From: Drosophila miranda
Taxonomy: Eukaryota; Arthropoda; Insecta; Diptera; Drosophilidae
Direction: 5' to 3'
Assembly (NCBI RefSeq): GCF_003369915.1
Contig: NC_046677.1
Span: 18,060,913 to 18,124,912 of the forward strand
DNA length: 64,000 nucleotides
Each line of letters begins with the position of its first letter. Within the stretch, counting starts at the first letter, position 1. Under the pieces are notes generated by a model, which saw nothing but the letters and a program-made list of their open reading frames with translations, was not told the origin of the DNA and did no database searches. Below are positions 1 to 10,781 of this stretch, piece by piece. The position numbers and the translations under genes are program-made.

Positions 1-700
1 AACAAGTTAAATATAATTTTGATTGACTGTCAAAACAGCTAAGAAATATAATAATTACGGATATTTGAAGTGCGGAATTCAAATTAAACCCAATGAATCT
101 TTTAGTATATTTTATTTCAACTACATAATTATTTCCACATTCATATGGATATTTCTCTGTATACTTCCCTTCAGTAATTCCAATTCAGCATTTTTTCAGA
201 CAGATCTGTCTTTTTTAAACTGCTTCAGCCCGAAAAAGTATCAAGTATCAAATTATCAGGAAATCTCTCCTGTTTTTGATTTAATATGTGTAAATTTGGT
301 CCAATTTATATATGATGATTTAGATAGTGTTACCGATACTCTTATGGCATCACATCGTCCATTTTGTGCCCCTAGTAACATATGATAAAGTGGAAAGTGG
401 AAAAAATCATGCCCCAGGAAGTGTAGCAACAAAAATTTCGCGATTCCTAGTAAAGCCAACTAGATTTTAAGAACTGGATATGCCGCAATGAGAAGAATAG
501 AATTAAGGCGTATAGATTGAATGCATGCAGAATTCATGGAACTTGATCAGGGATCAGTGATGGATTTATTATGGTAGAGCTGGTGAACGCACATAATTAG
601 TTATTATGTTGCATAAATTTATGCATCAGAATTTCAGAAATAATTTCAAAAAATAAATGGACAAAGCCAGAAAAATACAAAAAAATTGTGCCACACCCAC
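1..700. other. AT-rich upstream stretch, no gene seen
   Basis: I see no supported coding sequence here. Open frames exist on both strands but have no start context, splice sites or recognisable protein. If the minus-strand exon at 701-739 is real, this stretch is the 5' part of its intron, because a GTGGG donor on the minus strand occupies 696-700. Confidence 0.4.
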
Positions 701-739
701 CTGAGCTATAGTTATTGCAGGGTCCAAGGGAGGCTCCAT
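701..739 (-). CDS. Possible first coding exon of a divergent minus-strand gene
   Basis: On the minus strand an ATG at 739 in good context (ACC before the ATG, GAG after it) opens 13 codons, MEPPLDPAITIAQ, ending exactly at CAG followed by GTGGGT, a good donor. An acceptor-like pyrimidine stretch ending in CCCAG lies a few tens of bases upstream on the same strand, so a 5' UTR intron is possible. The exon would be phase 0 and the remainder would lie left of the window. It would sit head to head with UK114, about 950 bp away. No protein family can be recognised from 13 residues, and a chance match is quite possible. Confidence 0.3.
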
Positions 740-1695
740 GGTATCAGATGATATCCTGGGAGCAAGGATCCGTCACTGGGAATAGAAGGAAGAGAAGAGG
801 AATTAGGCGTTTAGCAGCTTTAAATAGGAGTGAAGAAATCAGAGCACAGATTTCCTGGCGTGCATTCCGCCAAAAGCGCGGTACACTGCCTTACCGGCAC
901 ACACCTATACACAGATTGTTACCGGCGGTCACGTATGTGTATGTAAATGCACATATGCATTGATATCCAATTGTGGCTGACTAGCAATTCCAGCTCAATG
1001 GACGTACTTTTAACACTTAGTCCACATTCAGGGTCGTTTCCCGTGTTGCCCTTTATTGATTTTTTGATATTCATTAATAATTTAAGTTAACTTAATCGAG
1101 ATCACTGACCGCCACTGAAAACACACACACATTTCCCGACAGAAAACCGCCAACAGCTGATCGGCTGCATTTGCTTAACCCTTAGTGGGTGTCACGTGGA
1201 GTACGCGAGCTATATTCCGTACATATAGACCGCCCACTAGTGTTTTCCCGTCCAATTCGCCATATTCTACATGTAGAACAAGAGAGATGTAGTTAGCAAC
1301 AGCGACAAGAATTTGGAGTACTTTGGCCGTTTTTTTCCATGGCTGCGCCACTGTGCAAAACTACCTTGTTCGAAATTTTACATTGTTTTTATTATTTATG
1401 GCTCCATTTTAAATAAATTGTAATTTTTTTTTTGGCTCAAACGATTTGGAATTTGATGCAAATTCCGGAACGGTATTCTATAGGATTCGTGGAGCCTGAA
1501 AATGGCATCTCTACACTAGTTTTACATGCATTCTGCTGCTCGACACCTGTTCGAAAGTTTGAGCTAAATTCTCTCCCCGAGCGCAAGTGCCGAGTGCTGA
1601 TAACAGCTGGGAAAAACAAACGCAGCAGCGCGCGGCTCCATCATTCCACAATCCAGCTTCGGGTTATTCACTCTGGTTTTTAATCACTAACTAAA
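740..1695. promoter_or_regulatory. Upstream and promoter region of UK114
   Basis: This stretch of nearly 1 kb lies between UK114 and the putative divergent exon. It holds the UK114 transcription start and 5' leader, but I see no clear TATA box. A CACGTG E-box core is present near 1194-1199. The ATG context of UK114 (ACTAAAATG) fits fly start sites. No further gene is visible. Confidence 0.4.
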
Positions 1696-2339
1696 ATGTC
1701 GACTATTGTGAGGAAGCTGATCAGCACCGTTAACGCCGCCAAGCCGGTCGCGCCCTACAAGTGAGCAGGGCCACTGCCCTGTGCCCCGATCGATTGCTAA
1801 TTTTCTTTCTTTCTTAGTCAAGCTGTGGTGGCCGATCGCACTGTCTATGTGTCCGGCTGCCTGGGCCTGGACAAGGACTCGATGAAGCTGGTCCCTGGCG
1901 GACCCACGGAGCAGGCAGAGAAGGCGCTGGAGAATCTGCAGGCCATACTGCAGGCAGCCGACTCCGGCGTGGATAAGGTGATCAAGAACACAGTTTTCCT
2001 GAAAGATCTGAACGACTTTGGTGCTGTCAATGAGGTGTACAAGCGGGGTGAGTGTAGTGTATTGCGGGGTTGGGTCTCTGGCTTTGGGTCGATGCCGCTT
2101 GATAAGGCAATCGGACCGGAGCGCCTTATCGGCGTCTATATGTGTGTTTATTCTCTGCTGTAAACCTTTACGACTACTCGCATTATTCTCATTATGCTTG
2201 CTTATCTATCTCCGTAGTGTTCAATAAGGACTTTCCGGCCCGCAGCTGTTTCCAGGTGGCCAAGCTGCCGATGGACGCTCTGGTGGAGATCGAATGCATT
2301 GCACTGACCGGCCCTGTGCGCACGGAGACGGCTAAATAG
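1696..2339 (+). CDS. UK114: RidA/UK114 family enamine/imine deaminase
   Basis: Three exons, 1696-1760, 1818-2047 and 2218-2339, join to 138 codons and a stop, the usual length for the family. Members hydrolyse reactive enamine and imine intermediates released by PLP enzymes and work as trimers in the cytosol or mitochondria. The sequence shows the typical core: VYVSGCLGLD near the N-terminus, a TEQAEKALENLQAIL helix, VIKNTVFLKDLNDF, and near the C-terminus FPARSCFQVAKLPMDALVEIE, which includes the family's conserved arginine and the late glutamate. The two introns (57 and 170 bp) have GTGAGC/TTAG and GTGAGT/GTAG borders. The start is the only ATG that gives the expected N-terminus. Function is inferred from the family. 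Confidence 0.95.
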
Positions 2340-3101
2340 CAATCAATATCCAGTAAGCTGTGACTATGATGCAGTAGTCCCGGAGGGACGGTGCTCAAAA
2401 GAGTGCCTTACTTTACTGATCGACATAATAATAATACAATCCCTGAATACTGAATACTGCTCTGAAAGGCTTTTAAATGAGCAGTAAAGGTGGTTCTGCT
2501 GGGAAGGCAGTGCAGGATAACGATTTGTGGCGCACGTTATATAAACATACAGCGTGCAACACACTTTGCATTTAAACCTTATATAGTTTACAATTTAGCG
2601 TGCGGCAATTTATCTTTGTTGTTGCTGCTGTTTGTGCTGTTGCTGCTGTGCGCCTTTTGTATTATATTTCATCAAATATTGCTGCATAAATCATTGGCAA
2701 CGCAACCGCAACAACTACGGCAGCGGCAAGAGGGTGATCCCAAACAGCACGTTGCTAACGGTAGCCCGCTTAGACAAAGCGTTTATTTCACATTCAAATT
2801 TAAAAGTTATTCATAATGCCGACATCGAGGAGCAGTGGCTGTGGCTGTGGCTGTGGAAGTGCCTGTTGCTGTTGCAGAGTGGCTGTGCTCCATATTGATG
2901 CGGCTGCATTTCAGGCAATGAATGCCTTTTACGGCCCCGACTCCCGGACTCGTGTTTTGTGTGCATTTGTTTTGATTTTTATTCAAATTTCAGGGAATTT
3001 GTCTGCACTCGATGCTTGTTAGATGATTTATTGTCCTTGTTGCCGCGAGTGCGCCTGGTGTGAATATGAGTGGTAGCGATGGTGCACGATTATCGCTGGA
3101 G

Positions 3102-3137
3102 CCCGACCGACCGACCGACCGACCGACCGACCGACCA
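3102..3137. repeat. (CCGA)n microsatellite
   Basis: About eight to nine perfect CCGA units in a row. The repeat lies in the spacer downstream of UK114. Confidence 0.9.
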
Positions 3138-4733
3138 CTATTGGAGACACAGCTACTCACATACTCACACACTCGCCGCTGCTTAGGAGTAGTTTCTGTT
3201 GCACCCGCGGTGCGGCAACATTCATGTTGAAGTGCCTGCCTGAAGTGTAATAAATGCGAGGCTCATCACAATCGTGTACGATGTATGTGTATACATAATA
3301 TAATAACTATTGTACGAAACGCATAAATTGATGGGGGCCACTCCCCCCTGCGGGGGGTAGGGCAGACGAACACCTACGCAGAATGCAGAGGCAGAGGCGA
3401 ACATGAAGTGCGACTAATTAATTTCGACGCACAACGAACGGCAAATGCGACAAATGAACCAAAAAGGCACAGCGAATGCCACGGGCCACAGGCCACAGCG
3501 ACAGCCAGGCTGACAGCAACAGGCTGCCACACTGCCACATTGCCACATTGCGGCGTGGTGAAAGTGCGCATAATTTACACGCACGGGCCAAAGGCGGGCT
3601 TGGAGCTTGGAGCCTGGAGCCTCCAGGAGTCTGGAGTCTGGAGTCTGGAGTCTGGCACGGGCCTTGGCCTGGTGCTTGGTCGGAGAATTTATTTACAAAT
3701 TAAACTCACAATTTTGTTGTAAATTTTTGGCAATTTGCTTATCAGCAAAGCCCTGCCAGCCAGTGCGCCGTATCGCTGGCCAATTAAGAAAGCCACATGC
3801 GGCAGCCAGACCTGGATATCCATTTACAACAGTTGCTTGCCCCAGCAGCTTCAAGTTGTCATAATTAAAATATTATTCTGCCGGGAGACCTTGCCAAAGG
3901 GTAATTAGTTGTTAAGCGGAGCTTTCACTTGCTCTGGCCTGGCATGCCAAAACGTTGTAACACTTTTCAGTTTTAGTTTAGTTTCAATATTACATCTTCT
4001 ATAATTTAGATCTTCAAGATAAATAATTCATTCATCTTTGATTGACTTAAGGTCGATAAATTTATAAAACAATAATATAAATATATATTTTACATACATC
4101 TTTTGCTACAAAAAAAATTTATTGTGATGTCGGAGAATAAATAAATAATTTAGATTTTAAATTGCGCGCATAATTTACATTTTCATATCATGTATTCTAC
4201 ATCTTCTTGACATGAGTGACACAATACATATCAGCGGCCACTTCTTGAACTAATTTGATTGCATACATTAAAAATGCATACATTACAATGTCAAGTGTTT
4301 TGTTATTGTTTTATTCTTTTCTAATAAATAACCGTGTTGTTCAATAGAATAAGAAATCCATTTCGGTCGAAAGGTAAGTTTTGCTGCTGCGCTGCCATAT
4401 GATACAACACTGCAATCTAGTCATGAGCTGTTTAGTCACTTCCGTTAAATGTTCAGTTATGTGATTGTGACCCGTATTTAATAGCTTTAACATGAACTAA
4501 GAGAATAAGGACCATGAAGCGTTGTTGGCTGAATTTTGAACATTTATTTTTCGCACTTCGCATCGCCGTGACCCGTTTGAAATACTTGTGACCAGTAACA
4601 GGTACGCAAATATCGTCCATCTCTATTTCAAAATCAATGCAATTGCAATGCAAAGTGCATCAGGATGACCATTTACAGTATATTAAATAATTTGAAGTAT
4701 ATTTTTAAGTCGAAATTGAGTTGAAGCACTAAT

Positions 4734-4757
4734 CATACAGTATATGTATACTGTATG
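4734..4757. repeat. Perfect 24-bp palindrome
   Basis: Two 11-base arms, CATACAGTATA and TATACTGTATG, are exact reverse complements around a 2-base centre (TG). It lies in AT-rich intergenic DNA. It could form a small cruciform or be a chance product of AT-rich sequence. No function is implied. Confidence 0.7.
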
Positions 4758-5584
4758 GTTAATGATCCTTGTCAATCATTTACATTCAAAAAAAGGCGCG
4801 GAGCTCTACATCCAGTCAATAGTGTCGAATGCCGGTTATATACCAATGGGCACTTTCAGCTGCCTGTATTAGCTAGCAGGATGTTATAGAATTCAAGAAT
4901 ATAGAATCACTCCAATTTTTTAAGGCTTTCTCCGCGAAGTATTGCAGTTAATAGCCTACTTACAGATAGCTAACCGGGATCACGATATAAACAGAACGCA
5001 AATCAAAGGCATGAATATGTAAAAACTTGTCAATCCGTGAAAAAGATCTTAATTACGTTTCAAATTACCGAATTAGGGTATTCAAATGTCTATATACTGG
5101 TTGAAAAGGAACAAGTCATTAAACACCAGCAGCATGTAAGAAATGACGTGACATTCCATATTCACTTACGTTTCATTTCATACTCCATTTACGTTTTATG
5201 TCTTGACCTCTTTTGTCCAAACTTTATTTTAGGCACAATCAAATTAAAGGGAGCAAATTAAAATGAGCCCATTTTGTAGAAAATTGAATCATCAATGGGA
5301 TAAAATTATGTGCTTAGGGCTGAGGGTCCCATCTAGCTAGTAATCCTAAACCGAATATCAAAATGACCGAATATGATTTCTGATCATGGACTATAACGAT
5401 TAGCCCATTGTCGACCAGTGGTTACTAAAATACTCTTTCCAAAATTATGATCTTTTTTGTTATGCAAATATAAAGGATAGCATAGACCAACAAGAAAAAT
5501 TATTATCATTAGTATTAGTATTATTTTTCGCGGTTTATATGGGGAATATATGGGGTTTAAGTGGGCTAAGTTCGTTCTTACATC

Positions 5585-5657
5585 GGTATATTTACGGTAT
5601 ATTTTAAAAAAGAGACGGTATATTTCGGTATATTTCCGAGGGTCAGACGGTATATTT
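5585..5657 (+). promoter_or_regulatory. GGTATATTT cluster with a Motif-1-like element upstream of Cul3
   Basis: Five copies of GGTATATTT start at 5585, 5596, 5617, 5627 and 5649. Between the last two is GAGGGTCAGAC, one or two bases away from the GGTCACAC core of Drosophila core promoter Motif 1, which the protein M1BP binds. The same combination, with a perfect Motif 1, occurs in the UXT/small-gene promoter of this window. The position, about 1.1 kb upstream of the Cul3 start codon, suits a housekeeping promoter with a long spliced leader, but the transcription start cannot be fixed from sequence. Confidence 0.45.
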
Positions 5658-6755
5658 GACAAAATTTCAATAATATCAACTGTGGACGCAATAAACAACG
5701 TTAAATGAGCAAATCAACTAAAACCAAATTCAAATTCATTGTGAGCAAGTGAAAAAAGTTTAAAAAAGTTATATTCGAGGGAACAACAAAGGGAACGCCG
5801 CTTAGAAAGCAGAGGTACAACAACACCTACACACACGTACGAACACGGTCGGAGAGAGAAACAGGCACTCTCACGCACTGACACACACTTGGCCAGTATT
5901 TTCCATGACAAAGTAAAATAGAAAATAAAAACTATAGAAGGCACAGCAGGAAAGTTAGTCAAAATTTCGAAGGACTTTCGTTTGCATATAGTGTTTCGTT
6001 TAAGGTTGTGTTTTATGCTTCCACCGCGAGTGACATTTCTGGGACTCCATTTTCAGCTGCCTGCATTGCACGCACATACATAACAATTATTTGTCGCCGT
6101 GTGAGTTTTTCTGTGTCTTCTTCGTTTCGCTTCGTTTCTGCCGCTGTTCGGGGAGCGATCCATAAGACACAAGACAAGGGATATATGGGGGATAGTGGAT
6201 ACATCGATATGCTGCAACAAAGGAAGTGCAGCCGCTGATGCCCATCCGCTGTCCACTGGGGAGCGGAGCGTCGGACTGGGATTGTATTGCGGGACGCGAG
6301 CATCCGGGAGGGAAATGTATAGCGAATCCGCCGCCGCCGCATTCGAGCAGTGAAACCCTAACATTTTGGGCGGAATGTAGAAGTGAACTCACGGTAGATA
6401 CACTTCGTACCCTCCGGTCGTTAGTAGCTCTTGCGGGCTTCCTAATATGCACCTTGCATCGCTAAATACATATATGTTTAACCCTTAGAAATATTTTCAG
6501 CATTTGTGTTGCTGAGCCCGCAGATATTAACTTGCGATTACGTTTCGCCCATAGAAATTCAAAAGATTGTCCAACGATTTACGAGATCGACGTCTGAATA
6601 GAAGCCGCCTATATCGACGCATCTGTCAACGCCCGCCCACCCCCGCGTCCGTTGATTGGGGGAGCGCCGAGCGTACAGAGCTACTGCAGCCGCTCACCTG
6701 CTCCGGAGACCGGACTACAGAAAAAGTGGAGCAGCAGTGTCGCCGCCTACAAATC
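5658..6755 (+). other. Presumed Cul3 5' leader and first introns
   Basis: No coding sequence is supported. Overlapping open frames on both strands between 6010 and 6470 carry no recognisable protein. A DRE-like ATCGATAT occurs near 6203. One possible donor is the GTGAGT at about 6098. The stretch most likely holds untranslated exons of Cul3. Confidence 0.35.
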
Positions 6756-9700
6756 ATGAATCTAAGGGGAAATCCTCCCAAGAAGGAGGGAAAAATGCGC
6801 ATACGCGCCTTTCCGGTAAGTCAAAACCGAAACAGAACCAAAACCCTATTCCCTGGGAGTATATCCGCGGACCTCCTTGCCTGAGATCGACCCGAACAGC
6901 TGATCAGTTTGGCATGAACAGACAAAAATTGTTCGATAAGATAGTACGTTCCCCCAAATCGCAGAACCTCAGCAGTCCGTCCGTTGCTGCCTGGACTATA
7001 TGAGACTCCCAGTCACCATAACACCAACACCTCACACCCTACACCTGCTAACAATTCCGTTCGAAATTCTGTCAGGCAAACATTAGAACAAAAAACACAT
7101 TTTAGTTGTGCCTAGTGTTCCATTGTCGTTTATAGGAAAAGCTTTCGTTTCGAACAGACGCAGAGCCAAATTGTGCATGAGGAGAATAGGGCGACCAGGC
7201 TAGCAAAGAACTCTGCGCGGCTCGTTAGACCATTTGGTGAATGTTGAAGAAGCCGTCATCATTAGGTCGACAAATAGAAGCCGCTCCCGCACGGTGCCAG
7301 CGGGCCAACAAACCCGTCGGCCGCTGGCGCTGGGTGAGGAGCAACGAGGCGTCCAGCCACAGCGGCCAGAGCCGCACCAGCAGGATTTGGAACGGGAAAA
7401 CATTGCTAGCGAGCACCACGGGACCCGTTGGCGCTACAGCTCGCGACTGCCACAAATGCACATACGGGATCCCCGACTGCAGCCGCCGGAGCCTCTGAAC
7501 AATCTTAACATTCACGGCCAATACCGCAGCCGCATTGCTGCTGGATCCAATAACTTTCCTCAATTGAATATCGGAGAAGGTGGAGTTGGAGGCGGAAGTG
7601 GCCGCAATGCAGAAAGTGGGGCAGCTTCCCGAACTCATCGCTCCATTGTAGGGCACCGTCACGCTCGTGTCCATAACAGCAACCATAGTCAAAGCGTTCC
7701 TGGAATTGTAGCTGCCACGCAGCCTCAGTCAGTGCGTTTTCCGCAGCCAAGCCATCAAAACAGAGGCAGCTCCAACCGATCTCCGACTCAGGCGCATGCA
7801 GCACTTGTTTCGCCCTCCGAGAGTACAGGAGAGTCGCGTTTAAAGGAAATCGAACACAAGTATCCGCTCTGGCTGCCCGAGTACAAGCGAAAAGCCTTCA
7901 ATGTTAGCCCATATCTTAGTAGCCGCGTTAGGACTCATGGGAAAGACATATCTAATCGACTTTATCTACTTTTCAGGCCTCCATGGACGAAAAATATGTC
8001 GAGACCATTTGGGCCAGCCTAAAGAACGCCATACAGGAGATACAGAAGAAGAACAACTCGGGCCTGTCTTTCGAGCAGCTGTATCGAAATGCCTACAACA
8101 TGGTGCTCCACAAGCACGGCAATCGACTGTACTACGGCCTCAGAGAAGTCGTCTCCGAGCACCTCGAACTTAAGGTGCGACAAGAGGTGCTGGAGAACCT
8201 GCACAGTAACTTCCTACCCAAGCTGAACCAAGCCTGGACAGACCACCAGACGTCAATGGTGATGATACGCGACATACTCATGTACATGGACAGGGTTTAC
8301 GTGCAGCAGCGGGAAGTGGACAATGTGTATAATCTGGGGTTGATTCTATTCAGAGATCAAGTGAGCAACCACATCAACTCGAAAAAGTTTCTTGTCACCG
8401 TGTCCTAAATGTGTTCGTTTTTAGGTGGTTCGCCATTCGGAAATACAGAAGGCCCTGCGCGAAAAGCTGCTGGGCATGGTGATGGAAGAGCGGCATGGCG
8501 AGGCCATCAACCACTTGGCCATTAAGAATGCCTGCACCATGCTCATCACGCTGGGAATCAACTCGCGCACTGTCTACGAGGAGGACTTTGAGAAGCCCTT
8601 CCTGGCCCAGTCGGCGGCCTTTTACAAATTTGAATCGCAAAACTTTCTTGCCGAGAACAACGCTGGCGTTTATATCAAGAAAGTGGAGGCACGCATAACC
8701 GAAGAGTCGTCGCGGGCTGCTCTTTATCTGGACAAGGATACGGAGCCACGCATTGTTAGAGTGGTGGAGGAGGAATTGATCAAGAAGCATATGCGGCCGA
8801 TCGTTGAAATGGAGAACTCTGGCGTGGTGTACATGATCAAGAACTCAAAAACTGAGGACCTGGCTTGCACATACAAACTGTTTTCACGCTTGAAGGAGGA
8901 GGGTCTCAAGGTGATAGCCGACACGATGTCGGCATATCTGCGCGAACAGGGACGCATGCTGGTTAAGGAGGAGGAAAATGGCAACACAAATCCGATAACT
9001 TTTGTGCAAAACCTCCTGGATCTCAAAGATCGCTTCGATCAGTTTCTGGTGCACTCATTTAACAACGATCGCATTTTCAAGAACGTGATCTCGTCTGATT
9101 TCGAGCATTTCCTTAACTTGAACAACAAATCTCCCGAGTATTTGTCGCTCTTCATCGACGATAAACTGAAAAAAGCCGCAAAGGGAGTGAGTATTAATAG
9201 CAGTCTAGTTTCTCTGTTCTGCCTAATGGCCCCATTTACCCTCCACAGATGAGCGAACAGGAGATCGAATCGATCTTGGACAAGACAATGGTGCTGTTCC
9301 GGTTCCTTCTGGAGAAGGATGTCTTCGAGCGCTATTACAAGACACATCTGGCCAAGCGATTGCTGCTCAATAAATCAGTCTCAGATGATTTCGAAAAGAA
9401 CATGATATCCAAACTAAAGGTTGCTATCTCTAGCCACTAATCGATTCCCTTTTGTACATTCATGAATGCATATATGCTTTTCCCATCTCGCAGACTGAAT
9501 GCGGCTGTCAATTTACCTCAAAGCTCGAGGGTATGTTCAAGGATATGTCCGTCTCCAACACGATAATCGATGAGTTCAAGAACTATGTAGTTAACAACAA
9601 CCTGTCCTTGGTGGGTGTCGAGCTAACGGTACGCATACTAACCACTGGATTCTGGCCCACTCAAGTAAGTGTCTCATGTATCACGTCTCACGTCTCATGC

Positions 9701-10781
9701 CGTAAATCTCATACGATCTCCAACAGACAGCGACGCCAAACTGCAACATACCTGTAGCGCCCCGTGAGGCCTTTGAGATATTCAAGAGCTTTTATCTAAA
9801 CAAGCACTCTGGACGCCAGCTGACGTTACAGCCGCAAATGGGTAAGCCATGACTCGATGGTCATTCAACTCTATGGTGCGTAACGCTATGTTTAACCCAG
9901 GAACCTCCTTCATCAATGCCGTGTTCTATGGCCGCAAAGCTGCCGACAGCGACAAGGACAAAGATGCACCCAGCTCTAGTTCAAACGGTTGTACTGTGCC
10001 CACGACAACGCGCAAGCATGTTCTGCAAGTGTCCACCTACCAGGTGAGATTCAATAAACAAATAAATCGCGGCGTGTATGCCACTATTATCCCTGTCTGT
10101 TTGTCCCTGCAGATGTGTGTTTTGTTGCTGTTCAACAATCGCGATGTCCTCAGCTACGATGATATCCAACAAGAGACGGACATACCCGGACGGGAGCTGG
10201 TCAGAGCCCTCCAATCCCTTTCAATGGGCAAGCCAGCGCAGCGTTTGCTTGTGCGGAGTTCCAAAACGAAAACGAAGGAAATTGAGCCCACAGATGAGTT
10301 CTACGTGAACGATGCCTTTGTATCAAAGTTCCACAGGTAAGCTGGAGGCCAGAAGCAAGCCGAGAACAGTTCGGGATTCAGGGTACGGGGACTAACGTTT
10401 GTCATTCCAAACTACTCCTCAGAGTGAAGATACAAACAGTGGCCGCCAAGGGCGAATCGGAGCCAGAGCGCAAGGAGACGCGCGGCAAGGTGGACGAGGA
10501 CCGGAAGCACGAAATCGAAGCAGCCATCGTACGCATAATGAAGGCGCGCAAGCGAATGGCTGTGAGTACATATAACCTATTGCTATTTTAAATATATATG
10601 CTAACGCGAGTTTCTTGAATTGGTTTAGCACAATTTGCTCGTTTCGGATGTGACGACGCAACTGAAGTCGCGGTTCTTGCCCTCGCCCGTGTTCATCAAG
10701 AAGCGGATTGAAGGCCTCATCGAGCGTGAATACCTACAGCGATCACCAGAGGACCGAAAGGTCTACATTTACTTGGCTTAG
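6756..10781 (+). CDS. Cul3: Cullin-3, scaffold of BTB-CRL3 ubiquitin ligases
   Basis: Ten coding exons: 6756-6815, 7977-8360, 8425-9186, 9249-9419, 9494-9664, 9727-9841, 9901-10043, 10113-10336, 10423-10561 and 10629-10781. They give 773 aa, full family length. Cul3 binds BTB-domain substrate adaptors through its N-terminal half and the RING protein Roc1 through its C-terminal half, and is activated by NEDD8. Exon 1 encodes [20 protein letters not shown], the basic N-terminal extension. Cullin repeats follow (for example [23 protein letters not shown]), then the cullin homology domain ([19 protein letters not shown]) and the winged-helix end. The neddylation lysine sits in [11 protein letters not shown], near residue 717. 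All nine junctions keep frame with GT/AG borders. AATAAA signals follow at about 11337 and 11770. Fly literature calls the gene guftagu (gft). Confidence 0.97.
7456..7902 (+). CDS. Cul3: Alternative N-terminal exon of Cul3 (testis-type isoform)
   Basis: A frame open from 7204 runs through 7902 and ends at TTCAAT followed by GTTAGC, a usable donor. Joining it to the exon-2 acceptor at 7976/7977 keeps frame and gives KRKAFN followed by ASMDEKYVE, which replaces the 20-residue common N-terminus. From the first ATG (7456) the unique part is 149 aa, making a protein of about 902 aa. It is polar and rich in Arg, Ser, Asn, Gln and Gly, with no visible domain. In D. melanogaster a testis-specific Cul3 form with its own N-terminal exon acts in caspase activation during sperm individualisation, and this exon has the right position. 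The true start could be further upstream: the frame is open for 84 more codons, and an ATG at 7177 is cut off only by a TAG at 7201. Confidence 0.75.

Larger units (their letters stand above)
2340..5584. other. Gene-poor spacer between UK114 and Cul3
   Basis: It begins with the UK114 3' UTR. From 2600 to 3900 it is patchy in simple repeats: GCTGTT runs near 2630, CTGTGG runs near 2840, a CCGA array at 3102-3137, and four GTCTGGA units near 3630-3655. From about 3950 to 5600 it is strongly AT-rich. No open frame here has gene-like codon use or splice structure, and I see no RNA gene or clear transposon. Confidence 0.5.

Noticed and set aside
6013..6452. Three overlapping minus-strand frames before Cul3
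   Set aside because: Different frames of the same DNA in the presumed Cul3 leader. No start context, splice partner or protein similarity.
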